Shown here in pieces: positions 1 to 9,434 of a stretch of 64,000 nucleotides of DNA. The notes under the pieces are model-generated. The model did not search any database, was not told where the DNA came from, and saw nothing but the letters and a program-made list of their open reading frames with translations. Within the stretch, counting starts at the first letter, position 1. Each line of letters begins with the position of its first letter. Where the stretch lies: contig NZ_BMUZ01000011.1 of assembly GCF_014650455.1 (NCBI RefSeq), positions 124,001 to 188,000 on the forward strand. Direction: 5' to 3'. The position numbers and the translations under genes were made by a program. Source of the stretch: Streptomyces xanthochromogenes (lineage in GTDB: Bacteria > Actinomycetota > Actinomycetes > Streptomycetales > Streptomycetaceae).

Positions 1-1
1 G

Positions 2-1291
2 CGGCGCATGGGCACCAGAATGGCGCGGCTCCAGCGCGAGGCCGCCGAGCACAACGCCGCCATGGGCACCCGCATGACCGAGCGGTTCTCGGCGCCCGGC
101 GCGACCCTGATCAAGCTGTTCGGGCGGCCCGCCGAGGAGTCCGCCGAGTTCGCCGCACGGGCCGGCCGGGTGCGGGACATCGGCGTGCGTACGGCGATGG
201 CGCAGTCCGCGTTCATCACGGCCCTCACCCTGGTGTCGGCCCTCGCGCTCGCCCTGGTCTACGGCCTCGGCGGTTACTACGCGCTGCGCGGCACCCTCGA
301 AGCGGGCGCGGTCGTCTCGCTCGCCCTGCTCCTCACCCGCCTGTACGCGCCGCTCACCTCGCTGGCCGGGGCGCGGGTGGAGGTGATGAGCGCGCTCGTC
401 AGCTTCGAGCGGGTCTTCGAGGTGCTCGACCTGAAGCCGCTCGTCGCGGAGAAGCCCGAGGCCCGGGCGGTGCCCGCGGGGCCGGTGTCCGTGGAGTTCC
501 ACGACGTACGGTTCGGCTACCCGGCCGCCGACAAGGTCTCCCTCGCCTCGCTCGAAGAGGTCTCCAGCCTGGACACCCGGGGCGGCACCGAGGTGCTGCA
601 CGGCGTCTCCTTCCGGGCCGAGCCGGGCCAGATGGTCGCCCTGGTCGGGTCTTCGGGCGCCGGCAAGTCGACGGTGGCCCAGCTCCTGCCGCGCCTCTAC
701 GACGTCGACGCGGGCACGGTCCGGCTCGGCGGCATCGACGTACGGGACCTGACCGCCGACTCGATCCGGGACACGATCGGCATGGTCACCCAGGACGGGC
801 ACCTCTTCCACGAGTCGGTCCGCGCCAACTTGACGCTGGCCCGCCCGGATGCCGACGAGGAGCACCTCTGGGAGGCGTTGCGCCGGGCCCGCCTGGACGG
901 TCTGGTCGCGTCCCTGCCCGACGGGTTGGACACGGTGGTCGGCGAGCGCGGCTACCGCCTCTCGGGCGGTGAGCGCCAGCGGTTGACCATCGCCCGTCTG
1001 CTCCTGGCCCGCCAGCGGGTGGTCATCCTGGACGAGGCGACCGCCCATCTCGACAACACCTCCGAGGCGTCCGTGCAGGAGGCGCTCGGCGAGGCGCTGG
1101 AGGGCCGCACCGCGGTGGTGATCGCCCACCGGCTGTCCACGGTGCGCTCCGCCGACCTGATTCTGGTCGTGGAGGACGGCCGGATCGCGGAGCGGGGCAC
1201 GCATGACGAACTGCTCCGACTCGGCGGCCGCTACGAGGAGTTGTACCGCACCCAGTTCGAGCGCCCGGGCGGTGCGCCCGCCCTCGGCTGA
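2..1291 (+). CDS. ABC transporter, permease-ATPase half (5' end cut by window)
   Basis: Exporter-type ABC protein with the membrane domain fused to the nucleotide-binding domain. The start lies outside the window, so only the last part of the membrane domain is seen (hydrophobic stretches around visible residues 60-115). The ATPase domain follows, with Walker A GSSGAGKST, a Q-loop after GMVTQDG, the signature LSGGERQR, Walker B VVILDEATAHLD and the switch His in VIAHRLSTV. Proteins of this family dimerise in the membrane and export lipids, drugs or peptides using ATP. The substrate cannot be read from this fragment. An insertion of about 15 residues (KVSLASLEEVSSLDTRGG) separates the first ATPase strand from the Walker A strand. 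The family assignment is firm. Confidence 0.9.
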   Translation, partial: RRMGTRMARLQREAAEHNAAMGTRMTERFSAPGATLIKLFGRPAEESAEFAARAGRVRDIGVRTAMAQSAFITALTLVSALALALVYGLGGYYALRGTLEAGAVVSLALLLTRLYAPLTSLAGARVEVMSALVSFERVFEVLDLKPLVAEKPEARAVPAGPVSVEFHDVRFGYPAADKVSLASLEEVSSLDTRGGTEVLHGVSFRAEPGQMVALVGSSGAGKSTVAQLLPRLYDVDAGTVRLGGIDVRDLTADSIRDTIGMVTQDGHLFHESVRANLTLARPDADEEHLWEALRRARLDGLVASLPDGLDTVVGERGYRLSGGERQRLTIARLLLARQRVVILDEATAHLDNTSEASVQEALGEALEGRTAVVIAHRLSTVRSADLILVVEDGRIAERGTHDELLRLGGRYEELYRTQFERPGGAPALG

Positions 1292-1503
1292 CGCAGGGGC
1301 GGTCTCCCGGGCCGGACCCGCCGCCCCGGGGCGCCGCCGGACCGGCTGCCGTGGGGTCGCGGCCGGAAACACCGGGTCGCAAGGGAACGGATCACCTCCG
1401 ATCACGGTCTAGTCCGGTGCGCACCCCTGGAGGCGGTGCGGCTGGACGGTGGTCGCCGGGCGCCGCGTCCGGGCAGACCGTTTGCAGAGAGTGTTCTTGA
1501 TCC

Positions 1504-2613
1504 ATGGGGCTGACAAGTACCACCGTTCTGGCATCGGCCGTGCTCTGCACGGTGCTGCTGTCCCTCGTCGTCGTATGGCAGTGGCCCCGGCTCTCGGGGC
1601 GGGGGTGGCAGCCGGTCCTCGGGCGGGTGGGCCTGATGTGCGCGGTCCAGCTGCTGCTCTTCTCCGCCGTCGGGCTCGCCGCCAACAAGACGTTCCTCTT
1701 CTACGGCTCGTGGGCGGACCTGTTCGGACAGCAGGACGGTGTCGGGGTGCTCGGCGCACAGGCGGCCGCGAGCCCCGGGGTGAAGGTCGAGGGCAAGCAG
1801 AAGGTGGACGTCCCCGGCGCCGGGAAGCCCAGCATCGGCGGCGAGGTGCAGAAGGTCTCCGTCCAGGGAGAGCGGTCCCGGATAGTGACTCCGGCCTATG
1901 TCTATCTGCCGCCGGAGTACTTCCAGAAGGGGTACGAGACGCGGAGCTTCCCCGTCACGGTGGTCCTGACCGGCTTTCCCGGCACGGCCGAGAACCTCAT
2001 CAAGGGGCTGCACTACCCGAAGACGGCGTGGACCCTGTCCAAGCAGAAGAAGACCCAGCCGATGATCCTGGTGATGATGCGGCCGACCGTCGCTCCGCCC
2101 CGCAACACCCAGTGCATCGACATTCCCGGCGGCCCACAGACCGAGACGTTCTTCGCCGACGATCTGCGCAAGGCTGTCTCCGGTACCTACCGGGTCGGCA
2201 CGAAACCGCGGAACTGGGGCTTCATCGGCGACTCGACGGGCGGCTACTGCGCCCTGAAGATCGCCCTGCACCACCCGGAGGCGTACGCGGCCGGAGTCGG
2301 GCTCTCCGCCGACTACAAGCCGGACGTCGACCTCCAGTCCGGGGACCTCTTCCACGGCAACAAGCGCGAGGAGAACCGTTCCGACCTGCTGTGGAGCCTC
2401 GACCACCTGCCCCAGGGCAAGTCCTCCTTCCTGGTCACCACCTCCCGGCAGGGCGAGAGCAACCTGAAGGAGACCCGGAAGTTCATCACGAAGGTGAAGA
2501 AGCCCGCCCAGGTCTCCTCGATCACGCTCGACTCCGGCGGCCACAACTTCAACACCTGGCTCCGCGAGATCCCGCCCTCTCTCGAATGGCTGAGCGCCCG
2601 CCTCGCCGGGTGA
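1504..2613 (+). CDS. Membrane-anchored alpha/beta hydrolase, esterase-D/Ag85 type
   Basis: 369 residues. Two N-terminal hydrophobic segments (about residues 6-25 and 45-62) are followed by an extracellular alpha/beta-hydrolase domain of the antigen-85/esterase D type. The nucleophile elbow is GDSTGG with Ser244, and a late GGHNF supplies His347. The line PVTVVLTGFPGT is the usual first core strand. Such proteins are acyl esterases or mycolyl-transferase-like enzymes acting outside the membrane; in Streptomyces the natural substrates are mostly unknown. The start at 1504 has only a weak upstream ribosome site (cagagag). It is followed directly by an aldo/keto reductase on the same strand. Confidence 0.85.
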   Translation: MGLTSTTVLASAVLCTVLLSLVVVWQWPRLSGRGWQPVLGRVGLMCAVQLLLFSAVGLAANKTFLFYGSWADLFGQQDGVGVLGAQAAASPGVKVEGKQKVDVPGAGKPSIGGEVQKVSVQGERSRIVTPAYVYLPPEYFQKGYETRSFPVTVVLTGFPGTAENLIKGLHYPKTAWTLSKQKKTQPMILVMMRPTVAPPRNTQCIDIPGGPQTETFFADDLRKAVSGTYRVGTKPRNWGFIGDSTGGYCALKIALHHPEAYAAGVGLSADYKPDVDLQSGDLFHGNKREENRSDLLWSLDHLPQGKSSFLVTTSRQGESNLKETRKFITKVKKPAQVSSITLDSGGHNFNTWLREIPPSLEWLSARLAG

Positions 2614-2724
2614 CCGGCCGCACGAAACTCGGCTGCCCCGCGCGCCCAACTCGCTTATCGTCAGCATGATTTCCGGCCGACGGCTCGGCCCGGCCGGACG
2701 AGGACGACGACGTGGAGGACGACT

Positions 2725-3699
2725 GTGCGGTACCGCGAACTGGGACGCAGTGGGCTGTCCGTGTCCGAGATCGGTTACGGCGCGTGGGGCATCGGCGAGT
2801 CCAGTTGGGTGGGTGCCACCGAGGACGAGTCGGTACGCGCCCTGCACCGGGCCATCGACCTCGGCGTGAACTTCATCGACACCGCGCGCGGCTACGGCGA
2901 GAGCGAGCGCATCGTGGGCCGGGTCGTGCGCGAGCGCGCCGCGGGCTCCGGGGACACGGTGCGTGTGGCGACCAAGGTGCCCCCGAAGAACGGTGTGTGG
3001 CCCGCGCCCAGCGGCATCGACCCCGCGCGGGCCTTCCCCGGCTCCCACATCCGGGAAAGCCTGGAGACCAGTCTGCGCGCGAGCGGACTGGAGCGTTTCG
3101 ACCTGCTGCAGTTCCATGTGTGGAGCGACGACTGGGTCGGCCGCGGCGACTGGCTGGAGACCATCGACGACCTCAAGCGGGAGGGCACGATCGGCCTGTT
3201 CGGCGTCTCCGTCAACGACCACCGGCCCGACACCGCACTGGCCCTCGTCCGCAGCGGCGCCGTGGACAGTGTGCAGGTCATCTTCAACGTCTTCGACCAG
3301 TCCCCCACCGACGAACTGTTTCCGGCGTGCGAGGAGCACGGGGTGGGAGTCGTCGTGCGGGTCGCGCTCGACGAGGGCGGTCTCACCGGCAGCATCAGGG
3401 CCGACACGACGTTCCCCCAGGGCGACTGGCGACACCGCTACTTCAAGGGCGACCGCCCCGCACAGGTCGAGCGACGGGTCGCCGCGATCGTCGCCGATCT
3501 CGGCATCGCGCCGGACGAGATCGCGGAGACGGCGCTGCGTTTCGTGCTGAGTTCCCCGGCGGTGTCCACCGTCATCCCGGGCATGCGCAGCGTGCGCAAC
3601 GTGGAGCGCAACACCGCCCTGAGCGACGGGCGCACCCTGACCGCCGAGCAGCTCGCCGTGCTGGCGAAGCACCGCTGGCAGCGCAACTTCTACTCGTGA
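2725..3699 (+). CDS. Aldo/keto reductase
   Basis: 324 residues, the full length of an NADPH-dependent aldo/keto reductase TIM barrel. The catalytic tetrad is visible: Asp and Tyr in NFIDTARGYG, Lys in TKVPPKNG and His in LQFHVWSDD. The C-terminal cofactor-binding region (STVIPGMRSVRNVERN) is of the common oxidoreductase type. The GTG start at 2725 is preceded by GGAGGAC at 2714-2720. It probably reduces small aldehydes, ketones or sugar carbonyls; the substrate is not predictable. A strong hairpin follows the stop codon. Confidence 0.9.
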   Translation: MRYRELGRSGLSVSEIGYGAWGIGESSWVGATEDESVRALHRAIDLGVNFIDTARGYGESERIVGRVVRERAAGSGDTVRVATKVPPKNGVWPAPSGIDPARAFPGSHIRESLETSLRASGLERFDLLQFHVWSDDWVGRGDWLETIDDLKREGTIGLFGVSVNDHRPDTALALVRSGAVDSVQVIFNVFDQSPTDELFPACEEHGVGVVVRVALDEGGLTGSIRADTTFPQGDWRHRYFKGDRPAQVERRVAAIVADLGIAPDEIAETALRFVLSSPAVSTVIPGMRSVRNVERNTALSDGRTLTAEQLAVLAKHRWQRNFYS

Positions 3700-3739
3700 G
3701 TGCTGCTGGGGGCAACGCGGCTGCGCGAGGCCCCTCCGA

Positions 3740-3785
3740 GGCCGTGCGGGGCAGGCGGTGGGGAACCCGCCTGCCCCGCACGGCC
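3740..3785. terminator. Bidirectional terminator hairpin
   Basis: A perfect 19-bp inverted repeat (arms 3740-3758 and 3767-3785, starting GGCCGTGCGGGG) with an 8-nt loop. It lies between the convergent aldo/keto reductase and DUF6225 genes. There is no clear T-run, which is common for streptomycete terminators. Its position and stem strength support termination for both genes. Confidence 0.8.
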
Positions 3786-3808
3786 GGTGGGCCGGGCGGG
3801 GCGCCGGC

Positions 3809-4072
3809 TCAGACCAGGTCGACGTGGTACTGGCCGGCCTTGTAGTCGGCGAACAGCGTGTACTCGACCTCGGTCCCGGGTGCCGCCTCGTCGCCGAATT
3901 CCTTCTCCACGGGCTCCAGATCGACCAGGGCGTACTCGCTGTAGCCCTCGAAGTCGCCGGGCCCGTCCGCGACGGCGATGTGGATGGGGGTGTCGTCGGA
4001 GAGATCGGCGAGGGCCTGCCGCAGGCGGCCCGCCGTCCATACCTGCGGGGCGTGGTCAAAGGTGTCCGTCAT
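3809..4072 (-). CDS. DUF6225 family protein
   Basis: 87 residues when started at the ATG at 4072 (MTDTFDHAPQVW...). A longer in-frame start exists at 4138, but the extra 22 residues are low-complexity Gly/Arg and unlikely. The sequence TPIHIAVADGPGDFEGYSEYALVD matches my memory of DUF6225, a small acidic cytoplasmic protein of Streptomyces with no known function. It is monocistronic, convergent with the aldo/keto reductase. Confidence 0.75.
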   Translation of the reverse strand: MTDTFDHAPQVWTAGRLRQALADLSDDTPIHIAVADGPGDFEGYSEYALVDLEPVEKEFGDEAAPGTEVEYTLFADYKAGQYHVDLV

Positions 4073-4169
4073 GGGCGGAGAGTAGCCGCGCCCCCGCCCC
4101 GCCCCGCGCTCCCCCGCCAGCGGAGCGCCAACAGCCATCGCTTGGCCTATCCGGACGGGCCCGTCCCGG

Positions 4170-4853
4170 TCAGCCCTTCTTGATCTGCACGCGGTTGATG
4201 TTCACCGGCAGTGTCGGATAGCCGTCGCCGGGGCCGTTCTGGTCGTCCTCGCCGCCCGCCGCGATCTTCTTCAGCACGTCGAGCCCGGAGGTGACCCGGC
4301 CGAAGGGCGTGTAGGCGGGCGAGAGCTTGGTGTCCTTCCAGACGAAGAAGAACTGGCTGCCGTTGGTGTTCGGGCCCGCGTTGGCCATCGCCACCGTCCC
4401 GGCCGGATAGGTGGCGCCCGTGAGGTTCTCGTCCGGGAAGGAGTAGCCGGGGCCACCACTGCCGGTGCCGGTCGGGTCGCCGCACTGCAGGACGTACAGG
4501 CGGGCGGTGGTGAGCCGGTGGCAGTGCGAGCCGTTGAAGTAGCGCTTCTCGGCGAGGAACCGGAAGGAGTTGGTGGTGCACGGAGCCTTGTCGGTCAGCG
4601 CCTTGACGGTGATGGCGCCCTGGCTGGTGCGCAGGGTGGCGCTGAACGGCCTGGCGGCCCTGACCGGGTCGAAGTCCGGTATCCCCTTGTAGTTGTCGGC
4701 GGGTACGGCCTTGGTGTAGGCGCAGGCGGTGGCTGCGGGCACCGGGGCCTTGGCGTCCGCGTGCGGTGCCGGGGCGGCGGCGCCCGCCTGGGTCGCCGTG
4801 GCGAGCGGGATCAGGACGACGGCGGCGAGCAACGCACCTTTTCTACGGAGCAC
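4170..4853 (-). CDS. Secreted peptidyl-prolyl cis-trans isomerase, cyclophilin type
   Basis: 227 residues from the GTG at 4853, chosen because GGAAGGAAG precedes it by about 7 nt and the protein then begins MLRRKGALLAAVVLIPLATA, a signal peptide. The ATG at 4889 would add 12 residues ahead of it. The mature part has cyclophilin features: the catalytic Arg region SHCHRL, QCGDPTGTGSGGPGY, and SQFFFVW near the active site. Cyclophilins speed proline isomerisation; this one would act on exported proteins outside the membrane. It is divergent from the SH3-like secreted gene. Confidence 0.88.
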   Translation of the reverse strand: MLRRKGALLAAVVLIPLATATQAGAAAPAPHADAKAPVPAATACAYTKAVPADNYKGIPDFDPVRAARPFSATLRTSQGAITVKALTDKAPCTTNSFRFLAEKRYFNGSHCHRLTTARLYVLQCGDPTGTGSGGPGYSFPDENLTGATYPAGTVAMANAGPNTNGSQFFFVWKDTKLSPAYTPFGRVTSGLDVLKKIAAGGEDDQNGPGDGYPTLPVNINRVQIKKG

Positions 4854-5107
4854 TTGAGGGCTTCCTTCCGGCGAGACCGACGTTGGCATGGCCGCCTCAT
4901 CCTGCCCAGCCGCCCGCACACCATGCCACCCGGCGCCATCACCCGCCCCGGCCGCCCTCGCGCGTCCCTCGGCGCCGCCTCCGTTCATCCGATCGGCACA
5001 TCAACTGCCGTACGGATCGCAGAAGTTCCCCCGTCCGAGCGGAACGGATCGGCACGAGGGGCGCTCTTACAGGGCGCACATCCCAAAAGGAACGAAAGGG
5101 GAACAGC

Positions 5108-5500
5108 GTGTACGTGTCTGGCATGCGCAGGATGGTCGCCGCGAGCGCGGTGGCGGTACTCGCCGGATCGGGAATCCTGCTCACCGCGGGCGGGGCCTCG
5201 GCGGCGGACCCGACTCCGGTCGGCGCCTCGGGCCGGCAGGCGGCGCCCGCCGCACCGGCGGTGGCCGAGCCCAAGGGCAAGGTCGTCGCCAACGGCGGCC
5301 TGTGGGTCCACCAAGACGCCACCACCACCTCCAAGCGGCTGAACCTGCTGCCCCAGGGCTCGGTCGTCGCCCTGCAGTGCAAGAAGGTCGCCCAGAACGT
5401 GGACGGCAACAAGGTCTGGTACAAGCTCGGTGCGGGCAAGCCCGGCTGGGTCACCGCCCGTTACGTCCAGAACCTGGCGGCGGTCCCGTACTGCAAGTGA
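5108..5500 (+). CDS. Secreted SH3-like domain protein
   Basis: 130 residues from GTG 5108 (AAAGGGGAA lies just upstream). An in-frame ATG at 5123 is an alternative. An N-terminal signal peptide ends near GGASAADP. A bacterial SH3-like domain fills the C-terminal half (GGLWVHQDATTTSKRLNLLPQGSVVALQC ... VWYKLGAGKPGWVTARYVQ), with two Cys that may form a disulphide. Such domains usually bind cell-wall peptides. The partner is unknown. Confidence 0.8.
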   Translation: MYVSGMRRMVAASAVAVLAGSGILLTAGGASAADPTPVGASGRQAAPAAPAVAEPKGKVVANGGLWVHQDATTTSKRLNLLPQGSVVALQCKKVAQNVDGNKVWYKLGAGKPGWVTARYVQNLAAVPYCK

Positions 5501-5905
5501 TCCGCGGCGAGCGGGTACACCGCGAGTGATCCGGTCAGGAGCATCCGACTCCGGCCGATCCGACTCCGACCGGTGTGGCTCGTTACGGGGTGGAATGGTT
5601 CCGGGGTGTCAACGGCCGTTCGAACGGCGCCCGTTGACGCCCCATCCCCTTTTCCCGGCCCGGATCGACGCGTCGATCCCGGCCCTGATCGCCGCGTCGC
5701 CCGGGGCGCGTCGCTGCGCACCGTCCGCGCGACCGGAGGGCCTCGCGGGCGCCCGCCCCGACGCCGTGGCCCTGATGCCCTTTTGTTTCCCTCAAGTTTC
5801 CTCCCGGCCCCTGTACATACGAATACCCGCCAGTAGTGTGTGGCCGCGCGGTCGTGCCCGAGGACTGCCGTGCCGCCAACTGCCAGTGCCACCAGGGGGA
5901 TACCC
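5501..5905. other. 405-bp intergenic region with nested inverted repeat
   Basis: No convincing gene. It holds the nested palindrome at 5608-5638 (described separately) and the upstream region of the TIGR03767 phosphoesterase gene. No clear promoter hexamers could be fixed by eye. Confidence 0.5.
5608..5638. promoter_or_regulatory. Nested inverted repeat (operator or terminator)
   Basis: Outer arms GTCAACGG (5608-5615) and CCGTTGAC (5631-5638) enclose a perfect 12-bp palindrome, CCGTTCGAACGG (5616-5627). The 8-bp outer arms are exact. It lies 108 bp after the SH3-like gene and 268 bp before the next gene, so it could be a terminator for the first or an operator for the second. Confidence 0.5.
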
Positions 5906-7633
5906 ATGCGCGGGATGAGCCGCCGTCAGTTCGTTTCCAGGATGTCCGGCGCGGCCGCGGGAGCGGCCCTGTGGTCGATGGCAGCGCAGGACCGGGCGCT
6001 GGCCGCCACCGCCGCGCGAGCTGTACAGGTCCGCGGGACCACCCTGGAGCAGGCCGCGACGCCCGTCGGCACCGGGCCGTACAAGCGGCTCGTGGCGGGG
6101 CCGGGGTGGCCGCTGGTGGTCCGGGGCGAGCTGGCCGCGGGGAGCACCGGGCGGGACGACCGCCGGACCGGACTCGCCTCCTTCGTGCAGTTCACCGACC
6201 TGCACCTGGCCGACACCGAGTCGCCGGTGCGGTTCGAGTACCTGGCCCAGTACAACGACAGCGCGCACCGCCCGCAGGAGGCCCTCACCGTGCGCGGCGC
6301 CTCCTCGCTGGTCGAACGGGTCAACTCGGTGCGCCAGGGACCGTACACGGGGCTGCCGTTCGGCATGGTGATGGCCACCGGCGACAACACCGACAACCAC
6401 GAACTCATCGAGCTGGACTGGTACTTGACGGTCATGAGCGGCGGCCGGATCACCCCGAGCAGTGGCGACGTCTCCCGCTACGAGGGCGTGCAGAACTCCG
6501 GCAGCGCCCAGTACTGGAACCCGGAGCTGTCCTTCCAGGACTCCTACAAGGCCAAGGGACTCCCGCAGATCCCCGGGTTCCTCTCGGGTGCGGGCCGGCC
6601 CTTCAACGCTCCGGGTCTCGGCATTCCCTGGTACACGACCGTCGGCAACCACGACGACAGCATCGAGGGCACCCTGCCGGACCTCGGACTCCTGGGCGAC
6701 CTGTACACGGGTGACCGGAAGATCGAGGGCTGCGACGACGCGACCGCTGCGAAGCTCGCCTACGCCTTGCAGCACAATCCGGCCCAAGCCGCGCTCCTGC
6801 TCGCCCAGTTGCTCGGGAACGGCGGCGCGATCCGCAAGGTGACCCCGGACGAGCGCCGGCGCCCCTTCACCCCGGCCGAGTTCGCCAAGGCACATCTGAA
6901 CCCGGCCTACACGGGCGCGGGTCCGGTCGGGCACGGCTTCACCTCGGACGCGGCGAGCAGCGGGCACCTGTACTACACGTTCCCGCTCGCGGGCGGGGTG
7001 CTGGGTGTCAGCCTCGACACCACCAACAGGGCCGGTTTCGCGGACGGTTCGATCGGCACGGCCCAGCTCAACTGGCTGGAGTCGGTCCTCAAGTCGCACA
7101 GCAGCCGCTGGTACGACACGGACGGACATGTGGTGCGCGGCGGTTCGAGCGACTCGCTCATCGTCCTGTTCAGCCATCACACCAGCACCACCATGGGCAA
7201 CCTGCTGCCGGACCCGTACCACCCGTTCGAGGGGCGGCACGACGGCAACGCCCTGGTCGCGCTGCTCCAGCGCTATCCGAACGTGGTGGCGTGGGTGAAC
7301 GGCCACACCCACGAGAACCGGATCACCCCGCACGGCCACGCGGTCCCCGAGCGGGCCTTCTGGGAGATCAACACCGCGTCCCACATCGACTATCCGCAGC
7401 ATGCCCGGGTCGTCGAGATCGCGGACAACGGTGACGGCACCCTGTCGCTGTTCACCACGCTGATCGAATCCGACGCGCCCTACACGACGGACTTCGGCGA
7501 CACGTCCGACCGGGGCCTCGCGGCGCTCTACCGCGAGCTGTCCTACAACGACCCCTACGCCACCCCCTCCGCCAAGCTCGGCTCCTCGGCGGACCACAAC
7601 ACCGAGCTGCTGCTGGCCCACCCGGGCAAGTAG
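5906..7633 (+). CDS. TIGR03767-type metallophosphoesterase, Tat-exported
   Basis: 575 residues from ATG 5906, with CAGGGGGA 6 nt upstream. The N-terminus has a twin-arginine signal (SRRQFVSRM, then AAGAALWSMAA). Metal-binding motifs of calcineurin-like phosphoesterases are present: QFTDLHLAD, MATGDNTDN, TVGNHDD, LFSHHT and WVNGHTHEN. The pattern matches the actinobacterial TIGR03767 family, whose substrate is not established. Folding with metal in the cytoplasm before Tat export is consistent with a binuclear-metal enzyme. It converges on the phosphotransferase gene. Confidence 0.88.
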   Translation: MRGMSRRQFVSRMSGAAAGAALWSMAAQDRALAATAARAVQVRGTTLEQAATPVGTGPYKRLVAGPGWPLVVRGELAAGSTGRDDRRTGLASFVQFTDLHLADTESPVRFEYLAQYNDSAHRPQEALTVRGASSLVERVNSVRQGPYTGLPFGMVMATGDNTDNHELIELDWYLTVMSGGRITPSSGDVSRYEGVQNSGSAQYWNPELSFQDSYKAKGLPQIPGFLSGAGRPFNAPGLGIPWYTTVGNHDDSIEGTLPDLGLLGDLYTGDRKIEGCDDATAAKLAYALQHNPAQAALLLAQLLGNGGAIRKVTPDERRRPFTPAEFAKAHLNPAYTGAGPVGHGFTSDAASSGHLYYTFPLAGGVLGVSLDTTNRAGFADGSIGTAQLNWLESVLKSHSSRWYDTDGHVVRGGSSDSLIVLFSHHTSTTMGNLLPDPYHPFEGRHDGNALVALLQRYPNVVAWVNGHTHENRITPHGHAVPERAFWEINTASHIDYPQHARVVEIADNGDGTLSLFTTLIESDAPYTTDFGDTSDRGLAALYRELSYNDPYATPSAKLGSSADHNTELLLAHPGK

Positions 7634-7691
7634 CGGCAGCCCGACAGGGCCGGGGGACGGCGTGCTCCTCCCGGCCGACCGCTCCCCCGCG

Positions 7692-8741
7692 TCAGGGCCG
7701 GCGCGTCGGTACGGGCAGGAGTGCGGGCCAGCGGGTGAGCATGCGGTCGCGCATGCTCACCGTCAGCGCGTGCACCGCGCCGAGTCGGGAGTCACCGGCG
7801 GTCAGTCCGCCGACGACACCGAGCCGGTGGACGAGCCGCTGCCGGGCGCTCGCCGTGCCCCACGTCCAGTCCTCGTCCGGGACGCGGGCCAGGTGGTCGG
7901 TGCCGTCGCGGTGCGCGCGCTGGACCAGCGCGTCACCGCGGATCAGCCATCCGGCGCACGCGTCGACGAGCCGGTCCTCCTCCAGCTCCGAGCCGGTGGC
8001 GGCACGCCAGGCCGCACGGTAGGCGGCCTCCGCCCGGGCGAGCAGCGGCTCGGCGGCGGAGGTGACACACCAGCAGGTGGGAAAGCCGATGCGCAGGTAG
8101 GCCAGCTCCATCACGCCGCTGCCCAGTGACGCCTGCTCGAAGTCGACGAACCTGACCCCCTCGACGGTGTGGAGGTCGTTCCCGGGGCAGGGGTCCCCGT
8201 GGAGCAGGGCGTGGCCCGGGGCCCGGTCAAGACGACGCACGAGCGCTTCGAGTTCGCCGGACGCACCGCCTGGGACAACCGCTCCGAGCGTCACGGCGAA
8301 CGCGAGGAAGGAGGCGATGTCTGCCGTGCCGGGACCCTGCCACCTGGGCAGCAGACCGGCGTCCCGCGGCCCTGCCGTGGCATGCAGCCGGGCCAGGGCC
8401 TCGGCGTACGGGACGATCCAGTCGGGCGCCGGGGTGCGGTGGTCGAGATGGTCGAGGACCAGCACCCGCTGCTCGGAGTCGGTGGCCAACAGCCTTGGTA
8501 CGACCGGGACTTGGGCCCGGGCCGCGATCCCGAGGGCCGCCACCTCGCGTGCGTACCGCTCGTCGGCGCCGGGGCCGTCGACGAGGTGCTTCACCACGGC
8601 CGGGCGGAGGCCGTCCCCCGCCGTGTCCGGCAGTTCCACGCGCCACACCTGCGAGCGCGGACTGCTGCTCAGGGAGCGGACGTCCGTGGGCGCCCCGAGC
8701 CTGGTCCGTAACACGTCCCCGAATTTCAGTGGCGTATCCAT
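7692..8741 (-). CDS. Aminoglycoside-phosphotransferase-fold protein
   Basis: 349 residues from ATG 8741 (MDTPLKFGDVL). The APH/choline-kinase fold is shown by HGDPCPGN (catalytic loop, HGDxxxxN) and VDFEQ (metal-binding Asp). The N-lobe has an ATP-site Lys in AVVKHLVDG. Proteins of this family phosphorylate small hydroxylated molecules. Antibiotic resistance is possible but cannot be inferred from sequence alone. An upstream in-frame extension toward 9599 is non-coding in character. Confidence 0.82.
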   Translation of the reverse strand: MDTPLKFGDVLRTRLGAPTDVRSLSSSPRSQVWRVELPDTAGDGLRPAVVKHLVDGPGADERYAREVAALGIAARAQVPVVPRLLATDSEQRVLVLDHLDHRTPAPDWIVPYAEALARLHATAGPRDAGLLPRWQGPGTADIASFLAFAVTLGAVVPGGASGELEALVRRLDRAPGHALLHGDPCPGNDLHTVEGVRFVDFEQASLGSGVMELAYLRIGFPTCWCVTSAAEPLLARAEAAYRAAWRAATGSELEEDRLVDACAGWLIRGDALVQRAHRDGTDHLARVPDEDWTWGTASARQRLVHRLGVVGGLTAGDSRLGAVHALTVSMRDRMLTRWPALLPVPTRRP

Positions 8742-8918
8742 GCACCGGATCGTGCCAGACCCGTGCGGCGGGCCGATGTCCCGGGCCCGGCGGACGCGAC
8801 CCCCGTCGCGCACACGCCCGGAGCCCCGACGGCCGTCCCGCCTGGCGGGGTGGCCGGGCCGGCGGTCCACTGGGAGAGTCCGGAGCCGTGCGTCACACGA
8901 TGAGGGAGCACACCTGCG

Positions 8919-9434
8919 ATGGCGGACACCCACCATGTTCTGCTGATCTCGTTCACCGATCCGGCGCGGTGCAGAGCGGCCTTCGAGGAGGCGGCCGACC
9001 TGCCGGGGCTGCGCCAGGCGGCCGTCCTGGAACGCTCGGCCGACGGCCTGCTCGACGTGCCGGACAACCATGTGCGGGGCGCCGGGGTGCCCACGGTCGG
9101 CGGCGGCCTGGTCGGCGGTCTCCTGGGGCTGATCGGCGGTCCGATCGGTGTGCTGCTCGGCAGCGCGGCCGGAGCCACCCTGGCGAACGCCGCGGAGAAC
9201 CGGCAGATCCTGGAGGACGGTGCCGGTCTCATCGTGCTGAGCAGCAGGGTTGAGGACGGCACCGCGATGCTGGTCGTCGACCTGCACGAGTCCTCGCAGG
9301 AGCCCGCCGACGACCTGGCCCGGCGGCACGGCGGCACGCTGCAACGCCTGTCCGCGAAGGAGCTGACCGCAGAGGTCGAGGCCGCGGAGCGGGCGGCGGG
9401 GAAGCACGAGCCGGACGGCACCGGCAGGGCTTGA
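8919..9434 (+). CDS. DUF1269-like protein with glycine-zipper segment
   Basis: 171 residues. A short alpha/beta N-terminal region (VLLISFTDPARCRAAFEE) is followed by a Gly-rich hydrophobic hairpin, GGGLVGGLLGLIGGPIGVLL, then a second soluble half. This layout (ferredoxin-like halves around a glycine zipper) resembles DUF1269/DUF6325 membrane-associated proteins, which have no firm function. The ATG at 8919 follows GAGGGAG by about 10 nt. Confidence 0.6.
   Translation: MADTHHVLLISFTDPARCRAAFEEAADLPGLRQAAVLERSADGLLDVPDNHVRGAGVPTVGGGLVGGLLGLIGGPIGVLLGSAAGATLANAAENRQILEDGAGLIVLSSRVEDGTAMLVVDLHESSQEPADDLARRHGGTLQRLSAKELTAEVEAAERAAGKHEPDGTGRA

Noticed and set aside
1391..1401. GGATCACCTCC, identical to the 3' end of 16S rRNA
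   Set aside because: Only an 11-nt match with no other rRNA sequence around it; chance.
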